Positions 8,918 to 16,980 of a DNA stretch of 22,134 nucleotides are shown piece after piece (position 1 is the first letter of the stretch; the number at the start of each line of letters is the position of its first letter). A program made the position numbers and the translations under genes. The DNA is from Microcoleus asticus IPMA8 (GTDB lineage: Bacteria; Cyanobacteriota; Cyanobacteriia; Cyanobacteriales; Microcoleaceae): assembly GCF_013179805.1 (NCBI RefSeq), contig NZ_SRRZ01000127.1, forward strand, positions 1 through 22,134. Direction: 5' to 3'. The notes beneath the pieces were generated by a model. It was not told the origin of the DNA. It did no database searches and saw only the letters and a program-made list of their open reading frames with translations.

Positions 8918-9293
8918 TCCTCTGTCAACAGAAGGTAGAAGGGATCGATCGGACTGCAGAATTTTTCGCCATCAGGATCAATACGCAGGGCTTGAAATAA
9001 GGAGAGTTTTTTGATATGCCTCCGCGTCTGGAAAAAACAATCTGATTTTTCTTTCCATACCGATTGGGGAAGTGATACTAGCCCTTTTTTTTTCCTTCTG
9101 CCTTGGGTACAAGTGCCTCCTGCACAAGCGCGTTGATGGGGTATGAGGGAGGTACGGGCTAGCGAGGCCGACAAAATCCGAGATTGGCTAACATTAAGCA
9201 TCTACCAGTGTTAGTTTTTCGCGCAACTTAGCCTATAGTTGATTGTGAATTGGCGTTTAGTTAACAAGCTGTAATCTACTATCCCCGACTCTA
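8918..9293 (+). promoter_or_regulatory. ftsQ-ftsZ intergenic leader
   Basis: The 376 bases between ftsQ and ftsZ hold no convincing gene. A short stem, CTAACA (9188-9193) with TGTTAG (9209-9214), is followed by five T at 9215-9219 and could be a weak terminator or attenuator. AT-rich sequence after 9230 probably contains an ftsZ promoter. No Shine-Dalgarno sequence is evident before the ftsZ ATG. A 128-codon minus-strand frame crossing the ftsQ end was rejected. Confidence 0.45.
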
Positions 9294-10568
9294 ATGAAGC
9301 TTAATAATAGACAGGGGTCTGATCAAGACAGTCCCCCTTCGGAAGAAGTAAAAAATTTTCCGGTGGCTGCAGATTCCGCCAATCCCTTTAGACGCAAGTC
9401 TGGTTATGTAAATGTAGATAGTATTGATATCGATCCTATGGTCAATCCCAAAGACATAATGCCCAGCAGTGCCGCCAAAATCAAAGTAATTGGCGTCGGC
9501 GGTGGTGGGGGCAACGCCGTTAACCGGATGATTGCTAGCGAGGTTTCTGGTGTCGAGTTTTGGTGCGTGAATACAGATTCCCAAGCTCTGGTTCTCTCAA
9601 ATGCTCCGAAACGCTTGCAAGTCGGACAGAAGTTGACGCGCGGTTTGGGCGCGGGGGGCAATCCGGCGATCGGCCAAAAGGCTGCGGAGGAATCTCGCGA
9701 CGAGGTTGCTAATGCTCTGAATCATGCGGATTTGGTATTTATCACGGCCGGCATGGGCGGCGGTACGGGCACGGGCGCGGCTCCGATCGTGGCTGAGGTC
9801 GCTAAGGAAATGGGCGCTTTGACTGTGGGCATAGTGACGCGGCCTTTTACGTTTGAGGGACGGCGGCGCACCAGCCAAGCTGAGGAAGGGATTGCGGCTT
9901 TGCAAACCCGGGTGGATACGCTGATCGTGATTCCTAACGACAAGCTGCTGTCTGTGATTTCGGAACAAATGCCGGTGCAAGAAGCTTTCCGAGTTGCTGA
10001 CGATATCCTGCGCCAAGGGGTTCAGGGTATTTCTGACATTATTACTATTCCCGGTTTGGTGAATGTTGACTTTGCTGACGTGCGGGCAGTAATGGCGGAT
10101 GCGGGTTCGGCTTTGATGGGCATCGGCGTGGGTTCTGGCAAGTCGCGGGCTAGGGAGGCTGCGATGCAGGCTATTTCTTCGCCTCTGCTGGAAGCTTCGT
10201 CTATTGAGGGCGCTAGAGGTGTGGTGTTTAACATCACTGGCGGTACTGACATGACGCTGCACGAGGTGAATGCGGCGGCTGAGACGATTTACGAGGTTGT
10301 CGATCCGAATGCTAATATTATTTTTGGAGCGGTGATTGACGAGCGGCTTCAGGGCGAAATTAAGATTACTGTGATCGCTACTGGTTTTTCGGGGGAAGTT
10401 CCGTCGCCTCCGACTCCGGGGCGGACGCAAAATGTTAATGCTCCTTGGCGGGCTGCAACTGTACCGGCGACTCCTGCTCAACAGACGCCCGATCCGAAAA
10501 CGAAACCGCCGCAGGATTTGGGATTGGATATTCCTGAGTTTTTACGCAACCGTCGCCCGCCAAGATGA
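9294..10568 (+). CDS. ftsZ: Cell division GTPase FtsZ
   Basis: The bacterial tubulin homologue that polymerises into the Z ring at mid-cell and recruits the divisome. It has 424 residues. The N-terminal ~60 residues are a variable extension typical of cyanobacterial FtsZ. The glycine-rich nucleotide loop VGGGGGNAVN is at 68-77, the tubulin signature GMGGGTGTGAAP at 153-164, and the T7 catalytic loop NVDFADVR at 257-264. After a short linker, the C-terminal peptide LDIPEFLRNRR (about 409-419) matches the conserved DIPxFL motif that binds FtsZ partners. All key residues look intact. The TGA stop ends at 10568, where the 26-bp heptamer inverted repeat starts, so the transcript probably ends in that hairpin. 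An N-terminal ATG without a visible ribosome-binding site leaves some doubt about the start. Confidence 0.98.
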   Translation: MKLNNRQGSDQDSPPSEEVKNFPVAADSANPFRRKSGYVNVDSIDIDPMVNPKDIMPSSAAKIKVIGVGGGGGNAVNRMIASEVSGVEFWCVNTDSQALVLSNAPKRLQVGQKLTRGLGAGGNPAIGQKAAEESRDEVANALNHADLVFITAGMGGGTGTGAAPIVAEVAKEMGALTVGIVTRPFTFEGRRRTSQAEEGIAALQTRVDTLIVIPNDKLLSVISEQMPVQEAFRVADDILRQGVQGISDIITIPGLVNVDFADVRAVMADAGSALMGIGVGSGKSRAREAAMQAISSPLLEASSIEGARGVVFNITGGTDMTLHEVNAAAETIYEVVDPNANIIFGAVIDERLQGEIKITVIATGFSGEVPSPPTPGRTQNVNAPWRAATVPATPAQQTPDPKTKPPQDLGLDIPEFLRNRRPPR

Positions 10569-10702
10569 TTTTAGATTTTAGATTTTAGATTTTGGATTTT
10601 GGATTTTGGATTGAATCTCCAATCTCCAATCTCCAATCTAGAAAAGCGAAAATCTCAAATCGAACATCTCCAATCGAAAATCTAAAATCTAAAATCTAAA
10701 AT
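10568..10702. repeat. 26-bp perfect inverted repeat of heptamers between convergent genes
   Basis: Three TTTTAGA units (10569-10589) are followed by three TTTTGGA units (10590-10610) and three AATCTCC units (10614-10634), and AAAATCT units end the tract. Positions 10568-10593 are the exact reverse complement of 10677-10702, with an 83-base loop. The left arm begins at the last base of the ftsZ stop, and the right arm contains the TAG stop of the MBL gene (complement of 10682-10684). The structure could act as a bidirectional terminator for the two convergent genes. Confidence 0.85.
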
Positions 10703-11473
10703 TTCTAGGGTTTGTCCTGGTTCGGGTTCGAGGAGTTGGGTGGAGAGTCCCGATTTTGCTAGTAAATCGCGAAATTCGGGGATGCTGCCGACCGATCGCA
10801 CTAACATTGGTAAAATGCCTGTGGCTCGGATGTCTCCCGCCGCTGTCGGCACGAAAAACCTAGGCTTTACGGTTTGGGCAAGCTTCAGGGCTTCCGAAGG
10901 GCCGATGATGACTTGTCCGAGGAAGGGGAAAATTTGACCGATGACTGGGGCGATCGCTACGTCTACTGTATCTATTTTCTGTTTTACTTTGTCTAATGGC
11001 GGTAAGTGCGGTTCGTAGTACAGTGTCTCGCCGCTGTTTAAGTCTTTGAGCAAATAGCCGTTTTCTTCTTGTCCGGGCTGGATTTCGGCTCCGGGTACGG
11101 CGGTTATTTGTAACTTTTCTTGATAATTAAATTCTTGCCAATTTGCTAAAGATGTGATATTGGTGTAGCCTAAACTTCTGAGGACTTTGGCGGCCGTCGG
11201 CGAGGCGATCGCGGGAATTGTGCGATCGAGCAGTTCGAGTGTGGGCCTGTGACAGTGGTCGTCTAATCCTTGGGAAATTAGGATGAGGTCGATCGGCGGT
11301 AAGCTGCTGGGAGTGAAGGCGACGGGGGTGTTGTGGTAGGCGGTGAACAGCCAGGGTTGACCGTAAAATACGAGGGGATCGACCAGCCAGGGATCGACGA
11401 GGATGGTTTGGCCTGCGATGTGGAAGATCCAAGAGTTGAGGTCGATTCGGGTGAGTTTCACAGTTGTTTGCAA
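10682..11473 (-). CDS. MBL-fold metallo-hydrolase family protein with altered metal motif
   Basis: A 263-residue protein with the beta-lactamase-fold pattern of UlaG/YtnP-like hydrolases: an N-terminal strand pair with ILVDPWLVDP (24-33), then LILISQGLDDHCH (63-75) where HxHxDH is expected. Here Gln68 and Leu70 replace the first two histidines; only Asp72-His73 of the motif remain, with His75 nearby. I recall this SQGLDDH variant in cyanobacterial and plant relatives, so it is probably a family trait rather than damage. The substrate is unknown. No signal peptide or membrane segment is seen. The C-terminal residues LDFRF and the stop codon are encoded by heptamer repeat DNA, so the true ancestral end may have been different. 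It is convergent with ftsZ. Confidence 0.85.
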   Translation of the reverse strand: MQTTVKLTRIDLNSWIFHIAGQTILVDPWLVDPLVFYGQPWLFTAYHNTPVAFTPSSLPPIDLILISQGLDDHCHRPTLELLDRTIPAIASPTAAKVLRSLGYTNITSLANWQEFNYQEKLQITAVPGAEIQPGQEENGYLLKDLNSGETLYYEPHLPPLDKVKQKIDTVDVAIAPVIGQIFPFLGQVIIGPSEALKLAQTVKPRFFVPTAAGDIRATGILPMLVRSVGSIPEFRDLLAKSGLSTQLLEPEPGQTLEILDFRF

Positions 11474-11535
11474 TAATTCTTTACATTTGGTTTAATCATA
11501 GCTAATTTTGTTTGGGAATTTTAACCCCTTCGGAA

Positions 11536-11556
11536 GCACAGGCGGGACGCCCGTGC
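11536..11556. repeat. Short hairpin intergenic repeat upstream of thiD
   Basis: GCACAGGCG (11536-11544) and CGCCCGTGC (11548-11556) form a nine-pair stem with one mismatch around a GGA loop. Motifs of this form are, from memory, common intergenic palindromes in filamentous cyanobacteria. It lies between the divergent MBL and thiD genes (11474-11613), about 57 bases before the thiD start. Confidence 0.6.
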
Positions 11557-11613
11557 CACGATGAACCCAGATATTATTGGGATATGTCTGTGTTTATCTG
11601 CAGTTGAAAAAAG

Positions 11614-12456
11614 ATGATTAAATCGATGATTCCTGTGGCTTTGACAGTGGCGGGTTCGGATAGTGGCGGCGGGGCCGGAATTCAGGCGGATTTGCGGACT
11701 TTTGCGTTTCACTGCGTGCACGGTACGAGTGCTTTGACTTGCGTGACGGCTCAAAATACTTTGGGGGTGATGCGAGTTGATGCTTTGTCTGCTGAGGCTG
11801 TGGCGGCTCAAATTGAGGCGGTAGTTGGGGATATTGGGGTGGATGCTGTGAAGACTGGGATGCTGTTGAACCGGGAAATTATGGCGGCGGTGGCTTCACA
11901 GGTTGAGGCTTTGGGAATCAGGAATTTGGTTGTCGATCCGGTGATGGTTTCACGATCGGGCGATCGATTGATTGATGAGGGGGCGATCGCATTTTTGCAG
12001 GATGTTTTGATTCCAATGGCTGCTGTCGTGACTCCGAATCGGTTTGAGGCGACTATTTTGAGCGGTTTGGAGATTGATTCTGTGGACGATATGCAAAAGG
12101 CGGCGGAGAGAATTCACAGTTTAGGGGCGAAGGCGGTTTTGGTAAAAGGCGGCGGGATGAAGGGGGATTTGCGGGGGATTGATGTTTGGTTTGACGGTAC
12201 GCGGTTGGATGTGTTGAAGACTGAAAATGTTGACACTGGGAATACTCACGGGACTGGTTGTACTTTGAGTGCTGCGATCGCGGCTAATTTGGCTTTGGGG
12301 AAAGATTTGTTTACAGCGGTAACATTGGCTAAGGATTATGTTACTACTGCTCTCAAATATGCTTTGGATCTTGGGGAAGGCCAAGGGCCAGTAGGTCATT
12401 TTTTCCCGCTGTTGAAGGAAGAAGAAAGAAGGGGCAAGAAGTCAACAGTCAGTTAA
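11614..12456 (+). CDS. thiD: Hydroxymethylpyrimidine/phosphomethylpyrimidine kinase ThiD
   Basis: A 280-residue ribokinase-superfamily enzyme that phosphorylates HMP and then HMP phosphate to give HMP pyrophosphate for thiamine synthesis in the cytoplasm. The N-terminal substrate motif AGSDSGGGAGIQAD (13-26) and the C-terminal anion-hole/catalytic motif GTGCTLSAAIAA (about 213-224) are both intact. VVDPVMVSRSGDRLI in the middle is also typical. Length is normal for the family (~260-280) except for a short charged tail (EEERRGKKSTVS). The called start is ATG at 11614; Met5 is an alternative and no strong ribosome-binding site is seen. Its TAA stop overlaps the dndE TAA stop on the opposite strand by four bases, so the two genes converge with no room for a terminator between them. 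Confidence 0.95.
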   Translation: MIKSMIPVALTVAGSDSGGGAGIQADLRTFAFHCVHGTSALTCVTAQNTLGVMRVDALSAEAVAAQIEAVVGDIGVDAVKTGMLLNREIMAAVASQVEALGIRNLVVDPVMVSRSGDRLIDEGAIAFLQDVLIPMAAVVTPNRFEATILSGLEIDSVDDMQKAAERIHSLGAKAVLVKGGGMKGDLRGIDVWFDGTRLDVLKTENVDTGNTHGTGCTLSAAIAANLALGKDLFTAVTLAKDYVTTALKYALDLGEGQGPVGHFFPLLKEEERRGKKSTVS

Positions 12457-12854
12457 TTTCTTAATTTTTCAGGCGATAGGGCGATCGCCACCAAGTCTTC
12501 GATTTTCTTAATATTGGGATCGCCGGCCAAATAACCAATCCCTCGGTGCAAGTGCAGGCGAAACTGTTTCGCTAGAGTTTCTTTTTCTGTGCCTAAATTG
12601 TCTTGGTGACACCGCTGCTTGAGGGCAATTATCAAGATATCGGCCATGTCGCCGCCGAAGACATCCCAGCTTAATTCGACGTTGCTGTCGCTGGGAATTG
12701 GTACTGGGGATGGGATGCTGGGCTCGGCGAGCGATCGGCAAAATCCCCACCTGCATAAAATATTCCACTGATCGATTTTGGTCGATCGTTTCAGTTTTGA
12801 TAGTTGGTCTTTGCCTGTTTGGGATAGGCGGATGCGATCGAGTGGTGGTTCCAT
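12453..12854 (-). CDS. dndE: DNA sulfur modification protein DndE
   Basis: A 133-residue protein of the DndE family, whose known members bind nicked double-stranded DNA and are required with DndC and DndD for phosphorothioation. Family-like segments are DRIRLSQTGKDQLSKLKR near the N terminus, QWNILCRWGFCRSLAEP in the middle, and LSWDVFGGD...FRLHLHRGIGYLAG toward the C terminus. It is slightly longer than the ~110-residue enterobacterial form. It is the last gene of the minus-strand dnd cluster but is separated from dndD by 265 bases with hairpins, whereas dndD and dndE usually lie close together. It may have its own promoter; the AT-rich stretch at 12880-12975 is the likely place. No clear ribosome-binding site precedes the ATG. 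Confidence 0.9.
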   Translation of the reverse strand: MEPPLDRIRLSQTGKDQLSKLKRSTKIDQWNILCRWGFCRSLAEPSIPSPVPIPSDSNVELSWDVFGGDMADILIIALKQRCHQDNLGTEKETLAKQFRLHLHRGIGYLAGDPNIKKIEDLVAIALSPEKLRN

Positions 12855-13119
12855 GAGTTTGAGATTGTTTGGTATATTGTAAAAAGTGTTAATATTGAAG
12901 AAGCAAAGCCTCTAGATAACTAAAAGTAATTAACATTTTTTTACACGGCGCAACTTGATTAAATCGTTTTTTTTTGGTATTTTGATTGTATTAGGATTTA
13001 TCCTGAATAATGGGATGGTGGCGAAAATTTTATTTTCGCCACCATCCCATTATCCTATATATACTACCGCAACCCCAGGGCAAAGTCAAGGGGTTGTGGC
13101 TATTTTTTAGGGCGAGTTT
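12855..13119. other. dndD-dndE intergenic region with hairpins
   Basis: Reading on the minus strand after the dndD stop, there is a stem CCGCAACCCC/GGGGTTGTGG (13067-13076 with 13090-13099, one G-T wobble), then the 22-bp perfect hairpin at 13007-13053, then a small dyad AGGAT-TT-ATCCT (12993-13004), and finally AT-rich sequence to dndE. No coding frame is evident. Confidence 0.7.
13007..13053. repeat. 22-bp perfect inverted repeat with 3-base loop
   Basis: The arms at 13007-13028 and 13032-13053 are exact reverse complements (core GGGATGGTGGCGAAAAT) around TTT. There is no adjacent long T-run in the dnd transcription direction, so it is not a textbook intrinsic terminator. It may be an RNA-processing or stability element, a partial terminator, or a small palindromic mobile repeat. 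Confidence 0.85.
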
Positions 13120-15117
13120 TTATTCCCAGAAGTAACCTTTTTCGACGGTGGTTTGGTGTTTGGCGGAGTCGTATTTGAGGAGGTAGCTGTGGGCTATCGC
13201 CTCTAATTCTTGGAGTTTTTCGTATTCTACTTTTCTAATTTCCGTGTCGGTAGAAAGCAGGATAACTTGGTGGCTGGCTGAGGGGAAATAGCGTTCGACT
13301 AGGTTGTTTCTGTGGGAGGAGTCGAGGCGGCCCAAGGGAGTGTCGATCGCCACTGGCAATTGTCTCCCCGATACTCTCGCCAATCCCCACAAAAAGGCGA
13401 TCGCCAGCAATTGTTTTTCCCCGGCCGAAAGTCGGTGTTTGGGTACGGGTTTGCCTTCTGGATCGTAAATGGAGAGGCTAAATGTTTGAGTGTCGATCGC
13501 AACTCTGTGCACGAGGTCGGTTTTGTGCAACAGGTAGCGGAAACAGTCGGTAATTTCTATTTCGAGTTTGTTGAGTTTTTTGAGGGTGAGTTTTTCTTTA
13601 AAGAGTTTCAGGGTAGCTTGGGCTTTGGCAATCGAAGCGATGACGTGTTGGCTGTTTCTGATGGTGATGTATTCGCTGCTGTAGTTTTCTAGTTCTTTTT
13701 GGTTTTTGGCTAATTCTCTCTCTAATTCATCGACGCGGCGGTTGGCTGATTCCAAGGCTGCGGCTGCGATAGCGACTGCTTTTTGGGCTTTCCTGACTTC
13801 TTCTTCTAGTTTTTCGTAGGCTTCCGGGGAAGCGGCGGCGGCGAGTTGTCTGTCTGTAAAGTCGATTTCTGATTCGATATTTTTGATTTCTTCTATTTGG
13901 TCGCGGGCTAGAATTTGCTGGGCTTTGATTTGGTAGCTAAGGAGGTTTTCTAGTTGCTGGATGCTGTTGTTGTCGGCGTTCATCCAGGGCGGAACGTCTG
14001 TTCCGGCTTGCTGTTCGAGTTCTTGGTTTTCTTGGCGGATGAAGTCTTGAATTTTATCTAGCTGTTGGGGATTTAAGGAGATTTCCGCGATATAGTTGAG
14101 GAGGCGATCGCTTCTTTGTTTGATAACATTTTGGGCAATCTTTGCTTGCTGCTGGCTGGCTTCTGTTTCTGCTTGAATTTTTGCTTCACTTAGCAAAGGC
14201 GAAATTAGGGCTAGTGGTAGCGTATTTGATGCCAATTCCATCATGGCTTGACGGCTTTTGTCTGCCTGATTTCTGTAGTTGTTTAGCTTGCTGTCTAGCT
14301 GACTGCGATCGGCGGCAATTTTCCCGCCTTCATAAATAAACTTTTCTGATGCTTGTTGCTGATTTTTTTGAGCTTTATCTAATTCGTTTTTAAAGCTGGC
14401 TTGTTCTTGCTTAGCTAAGTCTATTTCATCAGTAATTTTATTAAATGTTTGTTCGATTTTCTCTAAAGCAGCCAAGTCTTTTTTGCCAGCAATTTCTTTC
14501 CGCTTGCGGCCGGCTAAAATTTCTAAATCGACGGCGAGGCGTTCTGCTAATTCTAAACCTAAAAGAGATTTAATCGCCCCGACGACAAACTCCGGCGGTG
14601 TTTCGAGTTCGGCGAGTTCTTTTACTTGTTCGCCGTCAAACAAAAATAGGTTGGATATTCCGACGGGTAAAAGGGTTTCGATGTATTCGTCCCAGGTGTT
14701 AGTAATTGCTTTGTCCGACCACCAATCGCTGACAATCTCGCTGTATATGAGAATGCTTAAGGTGTCTTTGATGTCTAATTTTTTCCAGTATCTAACTATT
14801 TTGAATTGAGTTAATTTGTCGTCTTGGACTTGTTCAAATGTTAGTTCGACGCGGGTATCTTCTAATGGGGGAGTGTGGCGGTTGACGCATTGATTGAGAA
14901 AGTCGCTGTAGCTTAAATTGCCTCTGGTGGAACATTGGGCGCGACCACCGTAGAGGGCGAGGCGAATGGCGTCCATGAGGGTGGTTTTGCCGCCGCCATT
15001 CATGCCGCCAAATAAAATAACTGGGCAGGGATTTCCGTCTTTTTCGGGGCGGAGATTGATGGTTTGGGTGCCTGCATAGGGGCCGAAGTTTTTGAGGACG
15101 AGTTCGAGGAATTGCAT
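13120..15117 (-). CDS. dndD: DNA sulfur modification protein DndD (SMC-like ATPase)
   Basis: A 665-residue RecF/Rad50/SMC-type ATPase of the phosphorothioation machinery; family members hydrolyse ATP and are thought to prepare the DNA for sulfur insertion. Walker A is GMNGGGKTT (38-46) in the N-terminal lobe. Residues ~205-510 are long coiled-coil helices rich in E, K, Q and A, with a break near PPWMNAD. The C-terminal lobe holds the ABC signature LSAGEKQLLAIAF (about 560-575) and Walker B/D-loop LPVAIDTPLGRLDSSHR (about 583-600). Length and N-terminal MQFLELVLKNFGPYAG are normal for the family. dndC lies 122 bases upstream instead of overlapping, with an inverted repeat in the gap. No strong ribosome-binding site precedes the ATG. 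Confidence 0.95.
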   Translation of the reverse strand: MQFLELVLKNFGPYAGTQTINLRPEKDGNPCPVILFGGMNGGGKTTLMDAIRLALYGGRAQCSTRGNLSYSDFLNQCVNRHTPPLEDTRVELTFEQVQDDKLTQFKIVRYWKKLDIKDTLSILIYSEIVSDWWSDKAITNTWDEYIETLLPVGISNLFLFDGEQVKELAELETPPEFVVGAIKSLLGLELAERLAVDLEILAGRKRKEIAGKKDLAALEKIEQTFNKITDEIDLAKQEQASFKNELDKAQKNQQQASEKFIYEGGKIAADRSQLDSKLNNYRNQADKSRQAMMELASNTLPLALISPLLSEAKIQAETEASQQQAKIAQNVIKQRSDRLLNYIAEISLNPQQLDKIQDFIRQENQELEQQAGTDVPPWMNADNNSIQQLENLLSYQIKAQQILARDQIEEIKNIESEIDFTDRQLAAAASPEAYEKLEEEVRKAQKAVAIAAAALESANRRVDELERELAKNQKELENYSSEYITIRNSQHVIASIAKAQATLKLFKEKLTLKKLNKLEIEITDCFRYLLHKTDLVHRVAIDTQTFSLSIYDPEGKPVPKHRLSAGEKQLLAIAFLWGLARVSGRQLPVAIDTPLGRLDSSHRNNLVERYFPSASHQVILLSTDTEIRKVEYEKLQELEAIAHSYLLKYDSAKHQTTVEKGYFWE

Positions 15118-15153
15118 TGTAGATGTTGTCGGTGGTTGCTAATTTGTTTGGTA

Positions 15154-15209
15154 GGTACGTCAGCGATTGGGCTATCCATTATGTCGAGAATAATGATAGC
15201 TGACGCACC
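15154..15209. repeat. Imperfect inverted repeat in the dndC-dndD gap
   Basis: GGTACGTCAGC (15154-15164) pairs with GCTGACGCACC (15199-15209) with one mismatch, and the inner part GCTATCCATTAT/ATAATGATAGC continues the stem with one bulge. The outer arms resemble the GGTGCGTCAGC-type palindromic intergenic repeats I recall from filamentous cyanobacteria. It occupies much of the 122-base gap between two genes that are usually contiguous. Confidence 0.7.
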
Positions 15210-15239
15210 TTACGCAGGGTAAATTTTGATTTAAGAGAT

Positions 15240-16958
15240 TTAATCTTTGCTATTTTTATCTCCTACATCGGGAGTAGAAAATTTGATGTCTGCCCAAGAT
15301 AGCTGTCTGCTTTGATTGCTGTTGCTTTCGAGTTCTTCTTTAAGTTTGGCAATATCAACGGTATCGTTTTTGGCGGAACTGTTGGTTTGGGCGATCGCAT
15401 CTTTGAATTGCTGAATTTTTTCCGTCGGATTTGCTTTAATATCTTCCACCGCTTTTTTTAAATTGCGTTGATAGTGGGCGTTGCCAATTGCTTCTTCCTT
15501 CGATCGCGAACTGGTTTCAAAGCATTTGTCCAAATCGGCGTAAATGCCTGTACGTCGGGGTTTCGTGTAGTATTGGCGTTCTGTATCAAGGAGTTTTGCC
15601 ATCAATTCGAGGTGCATTTTGTCCTCGCTGCAAATCTCTTCGATCGCAGTCCATTCATCGCTACCGAGGAGTTTTCTTTCAGCGGCGGGACGGGAATCTT
15701 CAAAAGGTTCGCCCGTGACTTCTTCGTAAATTCGGGGTAAACTGTCGTCGAATTCGTGCTTTTCTTCCAACCAAATTCGGCGGATTTCGCTAAGTTCTTC
15801 TGGGGTAATTAAGGTGATGTCGCGCATTTCTAGGGGTGCGGTTTTGCGGATTTGGGTTTGTGCTTCCAAGACTCGTCTCAGCCAGTGTTCTCGCCAGATT
15901 TTGGTGTAGGGCCCTGGGATGGGTTCGACGGAGGTTGTGTCGTCGCCCATGTTGCGTTCAAACAGTTCTACTCTACCGTAGATGCGGCGGAAGTCTCTTT
16001 TATCGCGATCGTTTTTAATGTCTAATTCGTTGCGAATATCGAGAAGAGGCTGCATCCATTCTTTTTCCTCATCGTTTTGAATCATTGCCTCCATAGATTT
16101 ATCTTGGCTTACCATTGTGCAAACCCAGCAGCCAAAGCGAGAACTGCCGCAGCTAGGGGTAGAAGTATCGACAACTAAAGGACATTCATTGTCGGCTGTT
16201 GCACCTCGATACATGGTAAATAAATCTTTGTTGCTATTTTCCCAAGGATTAGCCCACTGATTTAGATAAATCCAGACTTCATCAGTTCGCCAATCTTCTA
16301 TCGGACTATAAATTAGGGAATTAGGCAGACTAGGACTCTGATAAAGCAGAGATTTAATGGAACTAGAATTATTATTTAGACGGTCACTCATGCGACCTAT
16401 TTCATGTTTCTCCATTGAAACCGCGCGTTTAGTGCTTTCAGCTTTGCGAGTCCCCAATATAAGAATTACTTCTCCATTGATTCTCACCATATCACGCACA
16501 AACCGATTAGAAGGAAGGATTTTCAGGCGTTCAGTACACCAGCGAAATCCATGTCTCGGTGCTGGGTAGCCTTTTCCCATCAAGTTTACCCAGAAAGTAT
16601 CTTTGACATCTGGATAAAGCATATAAGGTTCTATTGGTAGCTGTTGCTCTATAGCAGCAGACTTCATCTGTTTTAATGACTGACGTACCCAAGTAGAAAC
16701 TATCGGGTTTTCTACAAGTGTATCTGTTGTGATTACATAGATTTTTTTCGTTCTTTTTTCAGGTGGCAATTCTGCTATCGCATACCAGATAAGCTGCACT
16801 ACCGTAGTGCTGTCTTTTCCGCCGGAATATCCTAAAACCCAAGGTATATCATCTAAACAATATAACTCTTTAATTTCTTTACTTAATTTTTCGATTTCTG
16901 CCACTAACTCACTAACACTACGGGGTGGAAAGAGTGGTATTTTCATTGTTTCTGTCAT
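15240..16958 (-). CDS. dndC: DNA sulfur modification protein DndC (PP-loop, Fe-S)
   Basis: A 572-residue protein of the PAPS-reductase/ATP-pyrophosphatase fold. The PP-loop SGGKDST is at 45-51, where ATP binds. Cysteines able to hold an Fe-S cluster are Cys141 (FRWCTERLK) and the Cys270-x6-Cys277-x2-Cys280 group (PSCGSSRFGCWVC). Known DndC carries a 4Fe-4S cluster and has ATP pyrophosphatase activity during sulfur transfer to the DNA backbone. The C-terminal ~130 residues are charged and probably helical. A GAGG ribosome-binding site lies about nine bases before the ATG. The HNH nuclease gene ends only 22 bases upstream, so the two are very probably on one transcript. The sulfur donor DndA (or IscS) is not in the window. 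Confidence 0.95.
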   Translation of the reverse strand: MTETMKIPLFPPRSVSELVAEIEKLSKEIKELYCLDDIPWVLGYSGGKDSTTVVQLIWYAIAELPPEKRTKKIYVITTDTLVENPIVSTWVRQSLKQMKSAAIEQQLPIEPYMLYPDVKDTFWVNLMGKGYPAPRHGFRWCTERLKILPSNRFVRDMVRINGEVILILGTRKAESTKRAVSMEKHEIGRMSDRLNNNSSSIKSLLYQSPSLPNSLIYSPIEDWRTDEVWIYLNQWANPWENSNKDLFTMYRGATADNECPLVVDTSTPSCGSSRFGCWVCTMVSQDKSMEAMIQNDEEKEWMQPLLDIRNELDIKNDRDKRDFRRIYGRVELFERNMGDDTTSVEPIPGPYTKIWREHWLRRVLEAQTQIRKTAPLEMRDITLITPEELSEIRRIWLEEKHEFDDSLPRIYEEVTGEPFEDSRPAAERKLLGSDEWTAIEEICSEDKMHLELMAKLLDTERQYYTKPRRTGIYADLDKCFETSSRSKEEAIGNAHYQRNLKKAVEDIKANPTEKIQQFKDAIAQTNSSAKNDTVDIAKLKEELESNSNQSRQLSWADIKFSTPDVGDKNSKD

Positions 16959-16980
16959 GTCTTTAACCTCAGTTACTTAA

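Noticed and set aside
8815..9201. 128-codon minus-strand frame crossing the ftsQ 3' end
   Set aside because: It overlaps ftsQ, lacks a ribosome-binding site and has no recognisable domain; the region is better read as the ftsZ leader.
9597..10481. 294-codon minus-strand frame opposite ftsZ
   Set aside because: Arg/Ser/His-rich composition and complete overlap with ftsZ show it is a shadow frame.
10568..10702. Possible CRISPR-like array between ftsZ and the MBL gene
   Set aside because: The unit is a 7-base tandem repeat without unique spacers; it is a short tandem repeat tract.
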